Source of the DNA: an uncultured Spirochaetaceae bacterium
GTDB lineage: Bacteria > Spirochaetota > Spirochaetia > Treponematales > Treponemataceae
Direction of reading: 5' to 3'
Assembly: GCA_902785455.1 (NCBI GenBank)
Contig: CACZYY010000035.1
Span: 1 to 40,016, forward strand
DNA length: 40,016 nucleotides
The translations under genes and the position numbers were made by a program. Shown here piece after piece: positions 24,201-32,606 of this stretch. Below the pieces are notes generated by a model. It did no database searches. It had not been told where the DNA came from and saw only the letters and a list, made by a program, of their open reading frames with translations. How positions within the stretch are numbered: the first letter of the stretch is position 1; every line of letters begins with the position of its first letter.

Positions 24201-24456
24201 ATCTTAAAAATAAGGTTCAGAAGCTACTTCTAGAACAGGCTTCCTCAAAATAAGGAAGCCTGTTTTTCTTTTAAATTGCATATCCTCATTATAAGGAACT
24301 ATGTTTTTTCACTCACTTGCACTTCCTCAGAAAAAGGAACCTCGGAAAAATTCAAACTCTCCATTCCTTAAAATAAGGCAGTCCGAAATTTCGTAAATCT
24401 AAAATTCTTAAAATAAGGAAAACTCAAAAATCTTGGAGCAATCCTTATTTTAAGGA
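24201..24456. repeat. Array of seven palindromic repeats at ~41-bp spacing
   Basis: Imperfect palindromes of the type TTCCTYAAAATAAGGAA have their (T/A)AAGG box at 24211, 24251, 24292, 24333, 24374, 24414 and 24451. Steps are 40, 41, 41, 41, 40 and 37. The ~24-nt intervals between them differ in sequence. The array fills the gap upstream of the DUF6261-like gene. The regular step is close to four helical turns, which suggests cooperative protein binding on one DNA face. There is no cas gene and the repeats are not identical, so it is not called CRISPR. Confidence 0.7.
24234..24268 (+). terminator. Strong hairpin with T-run inside the array
   Basis: AACAGGCTTCCT and AGGAAGCCTGTT form a 12-bp perfect stem followed by TTTC. 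It includes the second unit of the array and could act as an attenuator for transcripts reaching the DUF6261-like gene. Confidence 0.6.
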
Positions 24457-24523
24457 AAAATTTGTCGATTGCAGGAAAATTCAGTATTTTTAAAGCAGAT
24501 TCATAAAAAAGGAGGATAAGTTT

Positions 24524-25240
24524 ATGAACAAGTTGAAAACTGCAATCCGCAATGCTGAGGTTGACGGACTTTCGGACTCAATCATCCGCAATTTTAAGGC
24601 AGACGAAAAGGCTCAGTCTGATTCATTCCTGAAATCAGCCCTTGAGGAACTCGAATCGCTTTCAGCTCAAATCACGACAGCTATTTTACAAGACAAGACT
24701 CTCTCAACGCTCGATTCTGCTGACAGTGCACGAGATGAAGCTATAAAAACACTGGGAACGGTTCTTGCTGCCTATGCCGTTTTCCCGATTGCAAGTAAAA
24801 AAGAACTTTCTGCCCCACTCAAAGCAATCTACGACAAGTATGCAAAAGCCGGAATCACGACCGCAAACTATACGAGCGAATCTTCAATGGTTGAAAGTCT
24901 TTTGCAGGACTTTTCCGCAGATTCACTTGCAGAAAACATCAAAGGCTTGGAAGGTGTCGCAGAAGCAATTGATTCTATCCGCTCAGCACAGAACGATTTC
25001 ACGAGGGCAAACGATGAGTATGTAAAGGCAAGTTCAAACAAGGGCGCTTCTGCTTCTAGTTACAACAAACCGATTGTTTCACTTGTAAACGACAAGCTCG
25101 TTCCCTACCTTAACGCAATGGTTATTGCAGGAAACGCAAACTGCATGGATTTTGCGAAGAGCGTTGAAGCTGAAATCAACAGGGCAAATGAGGCAATCTC
25201 AAAGCGTGGCAAGAAAACGGCTGAAAAGACTGCCGAGTAA
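24524..25240 (+). CDS. DUF6261-like helical protein
   Basis: 238 residues, almost entirely alpha-helical, with no signal peptide or membrane segment. The layout (LNKLKTAIRNAEV-type start, a long helix with ALEELESLSAQI, DSARDEAIKTLGTVLAAYAVF, a central LKAIYDKYAKAGI, and a C-terminal helix ending in a Lys-rich tail) resembles DUF6261 proteins seen mainly in Bacteroidota, from memory. No catalytic residues are visible. ATG 24524 has a strong AAAGGAGG site. The regularly spaced palindrome array lies directly upstream and a terminator follows 2 bp after the stop, so the gene is a self-contained unit. Function unknown. Confidence 0.65.
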   Translation: MNKLKTAIRNAEVDGLSDSIIRNFKADEKAQSDSFLKSALEELESLSAQITTAILQDKTLSTLDSADSARDEAIKTLGTVLAAYAVFPIASKKELSAPLKAIYDKYAKAGITTANYTSESSMVESLLQDFSADSLAENIKGLEGVAEAIDSIRSAQNDFTRANDEYVKASSNKGASASSYNKPIVSLVNDKLVPYLNAMVIAGNANCMDFAKSVEAEINRANEAISKRGKKTAEKTAE

Positions 25241-25241
25241 A

Positions 25242-25270
25242 ACTTGAAAGGTCAAGCCTTTCAAGTTTTG
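25242..25270 (+). terminator. Terminator after DUF6261-like gene
   Basis: ACTTGAAAGG-TCAAG-CCTTTCAAGT is a perfect 10-bp stem followed by TTTG. The TCAAG loop recurs at 25296 and in the attC at 26236. Confidence 0.7.
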
Positions 25271-25286
25271 GAATAAGGTATAAAAA

Positions 25287-25314
25287 TTGTGCAAGTCAAG
25301 CTTGCACAACTTTT
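25287..25314 (+). terminator. Second hairpin upstream of the TIR gene
   Basis: TTGTGCAAG-TCAAG-CTTGCACAA is a perfect 9-bp stem followed by CTTTTG, 30 bp before the TIR-gene start codon. It may be a terminator or a structure in the 5' leader. Confidence 0.5.
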
Positions 25315-25338
25315 GAATTGAAAAAAAAGGAGAAAAAC

Positions 25339-26193
25339 ATGGAATCCAATGCAGAAAAACAAGTTTTCTATCAAATTCAAATCGAGATAAATGAAAAAGA
25401 TAAGCACAAGAATCCTATTTGTTATTATGAGCTTGATAGAACAGATAGAGCGGAACTAATCGATTCTATAATAAAACCATTTTTAAATGGTGAAGAATTT
25501 TGGTTTAATGGATATTTTATTTCAAAGGCAAAAATTAATCGTCTATTGGTGAAAACTACAGAAAAAACAACAAAAGAATTAGCGAAATATGAAAATGATC
25601 ATATGCCAAGAAATATTATTATGTATGTAAGTCCGGAAGCTATTGTTTCATATGACAAATATACAACTGATATAACGAAATCTGTTTTTGAAGAAGCGAA
25701 GAAAAACGTTATTCCGCAAAAAAAGAGCCTTAAAAAAAATACTATCAATGATTTTTCAAAAGTATTTATCGTACACGGACATGATGAATTGGCTAAGATA
25801 GAAGTTGCCAGATTCATAGAAAAACTGGGGTTTGAAGCTATCATATTAAGCGAACAGGCAAATGAGGGTAAAACTATTATAGAGAAAATTGAAGAATACT
25901 CAGATGTTGACTTCGGAATAGTTTTATATACTCCCTGTGATGTTGGTTCGGAAAAAGACACAAATGACTTTAAACCTCGTGCAAGACAGAATGTTGTATT
26001 CGAGCATGGATATTTAATCGGAAAGTTAGGTCGTGAGAAGGTTCATGCATTAAAAAAAGATAATGTTGAAACACCAAATGATATTTCTGGAATTGTTTAT
26101 ACAGAAATGGATTCTGGCAAGGCTTGGCAGATAGCTATAGCAAAAGAAATGAAAAAAGTCGGTTATGATATCGACTTTAATAAAATTATGTAA
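25339..26193 (+). CDS. TIR-like (CAP12-type) nucleotide-binding effector
   Basis: 284 residues from ATG 25339, which has AAAAGGAG with a 6-nt spacer; the TTG at 25318 has no support. The C-terminal half (about 139-275) matches the TIR-like family Pfam PF10137: KVFIVHGHDELAKIEVARFI, then LSEQANEGKTIIEKIEEYS, FGIVLYTPCDVG, RARQNVVFEHGYLIGKLGR and DISGIVYTEMDSG. The Glu of NVVFEHG is the expected NADase residue. Relatives act as effectors of CBASS/Pycsar-type phage defence, depleting NAD+, but many stand alone like this one. The N-terminal half is the family's usual sensor-like region. No cyclase gene is next to it. An integron attC begins 10 bp after the stop, so it is a gene cassette. Confidence 0.85.
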   Translation: MESNAEKQVFYQIQIEINEKDKHKNPICYYELDRTDRAELIDSIIKPFLNGEEFWFNGYFISKAKINRLLVKTTEKTTKELAKYENDHMPRNIIMYVSPEAIVSYDKYTTDITKSVFEEAKKNVIPQKKSLKKNTINDFSKVFIVHGHDELAKIEVARFIEKLGFEAIILSEQANEGKTIIEKIEEYSDVDFGIVLYTPCDVGSEKDTNDFKPRARQNVVFEHGYLIGKLGREKVHALKKDNVETPNDISGIVYTEMDSGKAWQIAIAKEMKKVGYDIDFNKIM

Positions 26194-26203
26194 GAGGTAT
26201 TTC

Positions 26204-26269
26204 GCCTAACAAGAAATTCAAAGCCGACAACGCGGTCAAGCCGCGTTGCGGTTTAACTCATTGTTAGGC
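26204..26269 (+). other. attC: Complete integron attC site
   Basis: R'' GCCTAAC (26204-26210) and R' GTTAGGC (26263-26269) fit RYYYAAC and GTTRRRY exactly. Between them are an L''-like TTCAAAGCCGA, a central hairpin CAACGCGG-TCAAG-CCGCGTTG (26228-26248) and an L'-like CGGTTTAACTC. The layout and the 66-bp length match classical attC sites. Chromosomal integrons are known in Treponema denticola. No integrase is in the window. Confidence 0.88.
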
Positions 26270-26311
26270 GGATGAACAAGCGGGGAGCTTTGTATTGTAT
26301 TAGGAAATAAA

Positions 26312-26701
26312 ATGGATAAACAATCAATAAAAACACAAATAAATCACAATCTTAACAAGCATGGTGGTATTTTTGTCCTAAATCTTTATTTAGCTACAAA
26401 TTGCTTGTATTCTGAAGATTTCTTACGGAAATGGGCACGCGCAAATAATGTAGAAAAGCTAAGTAATTCATATTTTTTTAAGAAACAAGATATTGATAAA
26501 TTAACTCAGGATACAGAAAATTTCACGAAACCACAAAGCAAAATTAAAATTGTTAAAAAACGAGAACTTAAATATATAAAGACAACTATTAATCCCTATA
26601 TTCCAGAAGCAACAGACGGTTCGAATCTTTCTAAAGACCAATTAAGAAAAAAAGATATATTATCAAGTTTGGATGTTGCATATAGCAGCAAGGAGGTCTG
26701 A
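26312..26701 (+). CDS. Integron-cassette protein of unknown function (first of pair)
   Basis: 129 residues, basic. The N-terminal half (NHNLNKHGGIFVLNLYLATN, then EDFLRKWARANNVEKL) could be a helix-turn-helix-like domain; the C-terminal half is Lys-rich and probably flexible (KPQSKIKIVKKRELKYIKTT). No family was recognised. AGGAA lies near ATG 26312. The stop is one base before the start of the next gene and its last codons contain that gene's ribosome site. It begins 42 bp after the complete attC, so it is a cassette gene. The small, overlapping pair looks like a toxin-antitoxin or regulator module, but that is only inferred. Confidence 0.65.
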   Translation: MDKQSIKTQINHNLNKHGGIFVLNLYLATNCLYSEDFLRKWARANNVEKLSNSYFFKKQDIDKLTQDTENFTKPQSKIKIVKKRELKYIKTTINPYIPEATDGSNLSKDQLRKKDILSSLDVAYSSKEV

Positions 26702-26702
26702 T

Positions 26703-26990
26703 ATGAATTATGTTTTTATAAAAGATTCGGAAGGTTATGTTTTCAAGAAATTAGAATCAGAAGTTTCTCCTGATGAAAAGATTATCTCTGAAAAAGAGTA
26801 CATGAAAAAATCAGGTCTTGCCTCTTATGAAAAGAAATTCGGCCATGGTGGTGCAAGGGAAAATGCTGGAAGAAAACAGAAATTTGGCTCTCCATTGAAA
26901 TTTCAGATTCGAGTAACAAAAGAGGAAAAGGATTTTCTTACATATGCAAGAGAGCATAATGTAAATTATTCAGCTCTGATGAAGATGTAA
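26703..26990 (+). CDS. Integron-cassette protein with GGARENAGRK motif (second of pair)
   Basis: 95 residues from ATG 26703, with AAGGAGG eight bases upstream inside the end of the previous gene. The N-terminal half is acidic (KDSEGYVFKKLESEVSPDEK). The motif GHGGARENAGRKQKFGSP resembles the GGARxGAGRK motif common in small DNA-binding and phage proteins. It is followed by a beta-helix-helix stretch (LKFQIRVTKEEKDFLTYARE) like a ribbon-helix-helix domain, so DNA binding is likely. An attC left half starts 5 bp after the stop. An antitoxin-like role toward the first gene is possible but unproven. Confidence 0.68.
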   Translation: MNYVFIKDSEGYVFKKLESEVSPDEKIISEKEYMKKSGLASYEKKFGHGGARENAGRKQKFGSPLKFQIRVTKEEKDFLTYAREHNVNYSALMKM

Positions 26991-26994
26991 TAAC

Positions 26995-27022
26995 ACCTAA
27001 CAAGAAGTTCAAAAACGGGGAG
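26995..27022 (+). other. attC left-half remnant
   Basis: ACCTAAC (26995-27001) fits the R'' consensus and continues as AAGAAGTTCAAAAACGGGGAGC, close to the start of the complete attC and to its flank (CGGGGAGCTTT also follows that site). The hairpin and right half are missing; a family 2 repeat begins 22 bp further on. Confidence 0.6.
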
Positions 27023-27043
27023 CTTTATATCGCTTAGCCCAGG

Positions 27044-27153
27044 GCTAGGGATAGTAGCAGCAGCCCGTGAGGGCTGTTCCGAAGCGTAGCGAAGGAATGG
27101 AGTGCGGTTAGCACGGAACTGCGGATAGCCCGACGGCTTTAGCCGGAGCCCCC
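27044..27153 (+). repeat. Dispersed structured element, family 2, copy A
   Basis: It begins GCTAGGGATAGTAGC, continues with short hairpins (GCAGCCCGTGAGGGCTG; GTGCGGTTAGCAC), then ATAGCCCGAC and a GGCT-TT-AGCC stem, and ends GGAGCCCCC. It shares its core with copies at 17846 and 37492. Confidence 0.65.
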
Positions 27154-27272
27154 AAATTTATAAAAAATTTTTCTTGTCGATTCTCCTTTTTTTTATTATT
27201 TTTATTGCATAAGAATTTAAATGACGGCTCGGATTTTTCAGGAATCTCTGCCGATAAGGAGATAAAAACAAA

Positions 27273-28904
27273 ATGGCTAAACAGTTGATTTTCAATGAAG
27301 AAGCTCGCAAAAAGATGCTTAGTGGCGTTGAGCAGATTGCCCGCGCTGTAAAAGTAACTCTCGGACCTTGTGGCCGACTGGTTATGCTCGACAAAAAATT
27401 CGGCGCACCAACAATCACAAAAGACGGTGTTTCTGTCGCAAAAGAAGTTGAGCTCAAAGATCCTTATGAGAACATGGGCGCACAGCTTGTTCGTGAAGTT
27501 GCTTCAAAGACAAACGATGTCGCTGGTGACGGAACAACAACAGCTACAGTTTTGGCTTATGCTATCGTCCGTGAGGGCTTGAAGAGTGTTTCTGCCGGAA
27601 TGACTCCAATTGAAATCAAACGCGGTATCGACAAGGCTACTGCAGTTGCAGTTGAGGCTATCAAAAAGAACAGCCGTGCAGTTAAAGGCAGCGATGACAT
27701 CACTCATGTAGCTACAATTTCTGCTAACAACGACCCAGAGATTGGTAAAATCCTTGCTGACGCTATCGAAAAGGTTGGCAAAGACGGCGTAATCACTGTT
27801 GAAGAGTCAAAGAACATGGACACAACTGTTAAGACTGTTGAAGGTATGCAGTTCGACCGTGGATATATCTCATCTTACTTCGTAACAGACCGTGAGCGCA
27901 TGGAAGTAAACTACAACGACGCTTACATTTTGATTCACGACAAAAAAATCTCTACAATGAAAGACCTTCTCCCGGTTTTGGAGAAAGTTGCTCAGACAGG
28001 AAAACCACTCGTAATCATCTGCGAGGACATGGACGGCGAGGCTTTGGCTACTCTCGTTCTCAACTCAATCCGCGGTACACTCAAGTGCGTTGCTGTTAAG
28101 GCTCCAGGATTTGGTGACCGCCGAAAGGAAATGCTTCAGGATATCGCTATTTTGACTGGCGGCACAGTAATTTCTGAGGAATTGGGCCTCAAGCTTGAGA
28201 CAACAGAGCTTGCTCAGCTCGGTCAGGTTAAGAGCGTCAAGATTGACAAAGACAACACAACTTTGGTTGACGGTGCTGGTGCAAAAGACGCAATCGCTGC
28301 CCGTGTCGCTGAAATCAAAGCTCAGGTTGAGAAGTCAACTTCTGAGTACGACAAAGAAAAGCTCAAGGAGCGCCTTGCTAAACTCTCTGGTGGTGTAGCC
28401 GTAATCAACATCGGTGCTATCACAGAGACTGAGATGAAGGAAAAGAAATTCCGCGTTGAGGATACTCTTGCCGCAACTCGCGCTGCTCTCGAAGAAGGTA
28501 TCGTTTGCGGTGGTGGAATCGCTTTGATTGAGGCTGCAAAAGCTCTCACAGACGACGCTGCAAAAGATTTGACTGAAGAAGAGAAGGTCGGCTTCCGTAT
28601 CGTACGCCGTGCTCTTGAAGAGCCAATCCGCCAGATTGCTGAGAACGCAGGTATTGACGGTGCAGTTGTTGCAGAAAAAGCAAAGAACGAAAAGAAAGGC
28701 ACTGGTTACAATGCCCGCACAGGCAAATGGGTAGACATGATGGAAGACGGTATCATCGACCCAGCCAAGGTAACACGAAGCGCACTCCAGAACGCAGCTT
28801 CTGTTGCAGGAATGCTCCTCACAACAGAATGTGCTATCACAGACATCCCAGAGCCACCGGCACCAGCTGCCGCACCAAACCCTGGAATGGGAATGGATTA
28901 CTAG
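27273..28904 (+). CDS. groL: 60-kDa chaperonin GroEL
   Basis: 543 residues, the normal length. It folds proteins inside a double ring with GroES. Signature blocks: [45 protein letters not shown] (ATP site), the central AAxxEGIVxGGG equivalent [17 protein letters not shown], and a C-terminal PGMGMDY tail. AAGGAG lies 11 nt before ATG 27273. groES is not adjacent; in Treponema pallidum the two genes are also apart. Codon use is strongly biased, as for a highly expressed gene. The accessory island ends just upstream. Confidence 0.98.
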   Translation: MAKQLIFNEEARKKMLSGVEQIARAVKVTLGPCGRLVMLDKKFGAPTITKDGVSVAKEVELKDPYENMGAQLVREVASKTNDVAGDGTTTATVLAYAIVREGLKSVSAGMTPIEIKRGIDKATAVAVEAIKKNSRAVKGSDDITHVATISANNDPEIGKILADAIEKVGKDGVITVEESKNMDTTVKTVEGMQFDRGYISSYFVTDRERMEVNYNDAYILIHDKKISTMKDLLPVLEKVAQTGKPLVIICEDMDGEALATLVLNSIRGTLKCVAVKAPGFGDRRKEMLQDIAILTGGTVISEELGLKLETTELAQLGQVKSVKIDKDNTTLVDGAGAKDAIAARVAEIKAQVEKSTSEYDKEKLKERLAKLSGGVAVINIGAITETEMKEKKFRVEDTLAATRAALEEGIVCGGGIALIEAAKALTDDAAKDLTEEEKVGFRIVRRALEEPIRQIAENAGIDGAVVAEKAKNEKKGTGYNARTGKWVDMMEDGIIDPAKVTRSALQNAASVAGMLLTTECAITDIPEPPAPAAAPNPGMGMDY

Positions 28905-29013
28905 TAAATTCCTCACAGAGAATAATGAAAGGGAAAGACTTTCGTAATTCTGAAAGCTCTCTGTGGTCTCTGTCCCTCTGTGAGAAGTTTTATAATCAGC
29001 TAGATATTCAAGG

Positions 29014-29044
29014 CTCGCTCCTTTTGGGGCGAGTTTTTTTTGTT
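29014..29044 (+). terminator. Terminator after groL
   Basis: CTCGCTCC-TTTT-GGGGCGAG is an 8-bp stem (one G-T pair) followed by nine T. Confidence 0.88.
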
Positions 29045-29062
29045 TTATCTGTCAATTTTGAG

Positions 29063-32000
29063 TTATTTGAAGATTTCTTTTGGTATAGCAGAGTCTGCAA
29101 TGTAGCCATTTCTCCGCCATTTTTCTATATGCTCAAACATTGCCCTTCCTTGATTGTCTTTTATATCGAATCTCGCGCCTGCTTTCCAGAACAGAAGCAT
29201 AATATCGTGACAAGTTGAGTTCCACCAATCGCTGTAAGCTTTATTTTCAGGTGACAAGTTCTGTTTATTGACTTTTGGAGGCAAAATAGAACACATCTGA
29301 GAGAAGAAAAAATCTAAATCTGTTGATGTCACAACAGTTGGATTTCCTTTTGAATCTTTCCCTGGAGCAGAAACAATACGATTTATTGTTGGTTTTATTC
29401 TCTTTAAAGTATTAGGGTGCGATAGAATAAGTTTCAGCATAGCCAAGTTAGAATTTTCAATACAGCGGGCAAGCAAAGTGAGGTGAGGTTGATTAAAAAG
29501 TGCCCTGTTCCATTCCGTATTGACAGATTCAACTTCAACCATATCTGTATCAAGCAAGATTCTCGCAATATCAATAACATCATTAAAGCTACTTTTATCA
29601 ATCGGATTGTTTTTATCTATTTGGTCAGCAAGATAATACATAGTATCTACAGAAATCGGATTTGTTTTAGACGTAAGAAAATTGATGATTTCAAACAATT
29701 CTTTTTGCTGTTTGTAAATAATATTCCCCTCTCTTTTAGTCCCCATTACACCACATCCAACTTCCAAATCTGGAAGTGATGATATGATTTTCCTATAAGC
29801 AGAATTATTATTAAATTCTTTGTCTTCAGGTAAAACACCGGAATTTACATTTTTTCTGCTCGGGATTTCACGTCGCTCAAAAGGTTCTATAGTTTTTCTT
29901 TTGCTAAAACATTCTGCCATCTGCATAAAATAATCATATTTGCGAATTGCATATTGCAAAGGTGTAACGAATTCTTCGCTGATATACAGGTTTGCAAGAT
30001 TGCTTTTTTCAGAAGATAGGCAGTCGACTATAAGATGCACAAGTTCATTGTCATAACTGTCGATTGCAAGCTGCAAAGCACTCACACAATGACGTACCTC
30101 AAGGTGTATTGCTTCGTCTGTAATGTGATTCTTGGCTTTTTTGACGAGCGGAATGATAACGTGTTTTTTCAGCAAAGATGCTCGCTTTTGCAAAAGTTTA
30201 TATTCGGCATTAAAATCATTTTCTGAATGTTTTAGCTGGAAGTAATGCTCAATAAACAAATTATATGCCTCTTCAAAAATATCGGCAGATATCTTCATGG
30301 TTTCTTCTGAGTAAAAGCCTGAGTTCGGACATTTATTTGAGATTTGCCGAGCACAGTTTCTGGATTCCAAAAATTTCGACAAAATTTCATCTCGATTTTG
30401 CCTGTATTCCGTATTAAAGCCGTAAACACAATTCTTGTATTCATTGAGTGCACGAATAAGCGGTGTTGCTCCGCTTTCATCGTTTGCGAATAGACTTTTT
30501 TCATCTGATAATCGGATAAAGTTATCTATTCGAGTAAAATCATCATCAGTTTTTGCTTTCATAATTGCAATAGAAAGATTCGAATACATTCTACGTCTCA
30601 GTTTTTGACGAGTGCGTTTATTTTCCTTTGAAAGCAGATTGTCAATTTTCTTTTCATCATTAAAGTCTGCAACAAGTTTTGAAAGCACAACTTCATCTTC
30701 GAACACTTCTTCTTCATATCGATTAAGAGCTTTTTCTTGATATGTAAATTTCATTGCTGGAAAGTTATTCCAAAAATTCTTTTCGGCGTTGTATGATATT
30801 AAATATGTTTTTTTAGAGTCTTCTTCAAAAATACCGACAGCATATCCAAATTCCCAATATGTTTTTCCAGGCTTTAGAATGGATGCTTCGTCTGTATCAT
30901 CTTGAGTATTCTCTATAATATCTTTGACAGGTTTTCTATTGAAATAAACATCGACTGCAATAGCATCAGACAAGAATTCACGGAGATTTGGCCCCGCAAA
31001 ATATTTGTATTGATTGAATGTGTCGCGGAAAAGTTCGACTGCATCTTTAATTTTCTTTTTGTCGTCTTCACTGTCATCAAACGCAAGGGAAAAAATTGTA
31101 CTCCGTGCCTTGTACCAGCTTCTAAAGAATCTTGCAATCACATCGTTTCCCAATGAGTCAAATGCTTGTAAAAATTCTTTCGTTTTTGATTTTGAAATGC
31201 GTATGTACGAGTTTAGGAAGTAATGTTGTGAATCATTTACAAGTTTTACTCTTCTCTCTGCTTTCTCAGGAATATCTTTGTATGCGAGAAGATATTTTAT
31301 ATCATCTTCAGAAAGGGCAGTTTTATCACCATTCATAAATCTCACAAAATTCGCATCTCCATAAGCAACTCTGTATTGCCATCCAAATTTACGGGATTTT
31401 AGAAGCATACAGCGGAAAAGTATTTCAGGATTATTTAGCATAGTACCGCTTGGGATATTTGACTCAAGAGATTCATTGCTTGCATCCAATACAAAATTGT
31501 AACAAAGAGTTCGAATATTTTCGGCTGTGTCCTTGAAAAGATATTCTGTTTCAGTTTCCGAAATCCCAAAAACATTCTGCAAAGCGGTTTTTGTGCCAAG
31601 AAAAATATAATGACGCACGATTTTTACAGAAGTTTCCTTCTTTTTTGCCTCGGATTCCGGAGAAGTCCAGATATTCTCTAACAGTTCCTCTATTTTCGAC
31701 CACTTTGATTTCTCCGTGACTGCAACAGTATCGAATATCTTCATTTCCTCAGAAAGAATTTTTGTGTAAGTCTCAGCTATGAGTTCTTTTAAAATTTTTT
31801 CGGCTTCATCTCGTTTTGCATCAGTATCCATTGTTACAAAATGCATTGCGATGTAAAAGTTCACCAGAACTTGGATATCCTCCTTTTTTGGATGACAAAA
31901 GACATTGTCCATAAGTGAATTAGAAATTTTCTGCTCCAGTGCAAAAGGAAACATCAGCATAGCTATAGTCTCTTCTGAATAAGAGTTGTAATCACCGAAA

Positions 32001-32230
32001 ACTTTGTTCATGAATTTGAAAAGACCTTTGCTTATTTCAGACTTTCCATCGTAAATATTGTATTTCCCAAATTCATTTTTTGGCTCTTTTTTTGTGTAAT
32101 CATTCCGTGTTTTTGTTTCAAAACCGTTATCTTCCCACCAGCTTCCAAGCAGAATGAAGATAAACTCCGCCACTTCGGGCAAAGTCGGGTTTTCATAAAT
32201 TTTTAGTTCATCATTTAATTCTTCGCTCAT
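29063..32230 (-). CDS. Very large ankyrin-like repeat protein
   Basis: 1055 residues from ATG 32230, which has GGAG with a 6-nt spacer; the TTG at 32242 is rejected. No signal peptide or membrane helix, so probably cytoplasmic. The C-terminal two thirds contain ankyrin-like helices: ESGATPLIRALNEYKN, CVSALQLAIDSYDNELVHLI, VTPLQYAIRKYDYFM, HLTLLARCIENSNLAMLKLI, and a final MLLFWKAGARFDIKDNQGRA. The N-terminal 500 residues are helical, of unknown fold. It stands alone between groL (convergent) and small genes on the other strand. Ankyrin arrays bind proteins; the partner is unknown. Confidence 0.72.
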   Translation of the reverse strand: MSEELNDELKIYENPTLPEVAEFIFILLGSWWEDNGFETKTRNDYTKKEPKNEFGKYNIYDGKSEISKGLFKFMNKVFGDYNSYSEETIAMLMFPFALEQKISNSLMDNVFCHPKKEDIQVLVNFYIAMHFVTMDTDAKRDEAEKILKELIAETYTKILSEEMKIFDTVAVTEKSKWSKIEELLENIWTSPESEAKKKETSVKIVRHYIFLGTKTALQNVFGISETETEYLFKDTAENIRTLCYNFVLDASNESLESNIPSGTMLNNPEILFRCMLLKSRKFGWQYRVAYGDANFVRFMNGDKTALSEDDIKYLLAYKDIPEKAERRVKLVNDSQHYFLNSYIRISKSKTKEFLQAFDSLGNDVIARFFRSWYKARSTIFSLAFDDSEDDKKKIKDAVELFRDTFNQYKYFAGPNLREFLSDAIAVDVYFNRKPVKDIIENTQDDTDEASILKPGKTYWEFGYAVGIFEEDSKKTYLISYNAEKNFWNNFPAMKFTYQEKALNRYEEEVFEDEVVLSKLVADFNDEKKIDNLLSKENKRTRQKLRRRMYSNLSIAIMKAKTDDDFTRIDNFIRLSDEKSLFANDESGATPLIRALNEYKNCVYGFNTEYRQNRDEILSKFLESRNCARQISNKCPNSGFYSEETMKISADIFEEAYNLFIEHYFQLKHSENDFNAEYKLLQKRASLLKKHVIIPLVKKAKNHITDEAIHLEVRHCVSALQLAIDSYDNELVHLIVDCLSSEKSNLANLYISEEFVTPLQYAIRKYDYFMQMAECFSKRKTIEPFERREIPSRKNVNSGVLPEDKEFNNNSAYRKIISSLPDLEVGCGVMGTKREGNIIYKQQKELFEIINFLTSKTNPISVDTMYYLADQIDKNNPIDKSSFNDVIDIARILLDTDMVEVESVNTEWNRALFNQPHLTLLARCIENSNLAMLKLILSHPNTLKRIKPTINRIVSAPGKDSKGNPTVVTSTDLDFFFSQMCSILPPKVNKQNLSPENKAYSDWWNSTCHDIMLLFWKAGARFDIKDNQGRAMFEHIEKWRRNGYIADSAIPKEIFK

Positions 32231-32374
32231 ATAATACTCCAAAACTGATTCTCGAAGAGAATCATAGCAAAGTAGTCTTTATTCTGCAAATTTTTTATTC
32301 GGCGAAAAAATGTCAGAAAAATCAGATATAAAATTTCAACAGATAGGCGTATTTTTTAATAGATTTCGCTGAAT

Positions 32375-32518
32375 ATGGCTCAGAAAAAAATCACACCAGC
32401 AAACAACGCTGCGAATATGCAGAACGCAAACAAAGGAACCAGCGGAACAAACCGTCAGTACAGCCAGAACCAAGGCAACCGTGGCAAACAGATGAATCCT
32501 AATCACAAAGGAAAATAA
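32375..32518 (+). CDS. Small Asn/Gln/Lys-rich basic protein
   Basis: 47 residues, MAQKKITPANNAANMQNANK followed by a Gly/Asn/Gln-rich stretch with GNRGKQMNPNHKGK. It is strongly basic and has no hydrophobic core, so probably disordered. No ribosome site is obvious. The regular composition, clean ATG-to-stop frame and location directly upstream of two small genes suggest it is real. No family is named with confidence. Confidence 0.5.
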   Translation: MAQKKITPANNAANMQNANKGTSGTNRQYSQNQGNRGKQMNPNHKGK

Positions 32519-32606
32519 CATTCCACAAGAAACGGAGAGAATTTATCATTGCGAGAAATTGTCATTTTTTCGCAAAAAAAACACTAGAAATCACAAGGAG
32601 ACAACT

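Noticed and set aside
24201..24456. CRISPR array
   Set aside because: The repeats are only about 17 bp, imperfect from unit to unit and individually palindromic, and there are no cas genes in the window. It is reported as a palindrome array instead.
28335..28916. 193-codon frame antisense to groL
   Set aside because: It is a shadow of a strongly codon-biased gene; Cys-rich low-quality translation and no ribosome site.
29063..29063. groES expected beside groL
   Set aside because: Neither side of groL encodes a GroES-like protein, so none is annotated.
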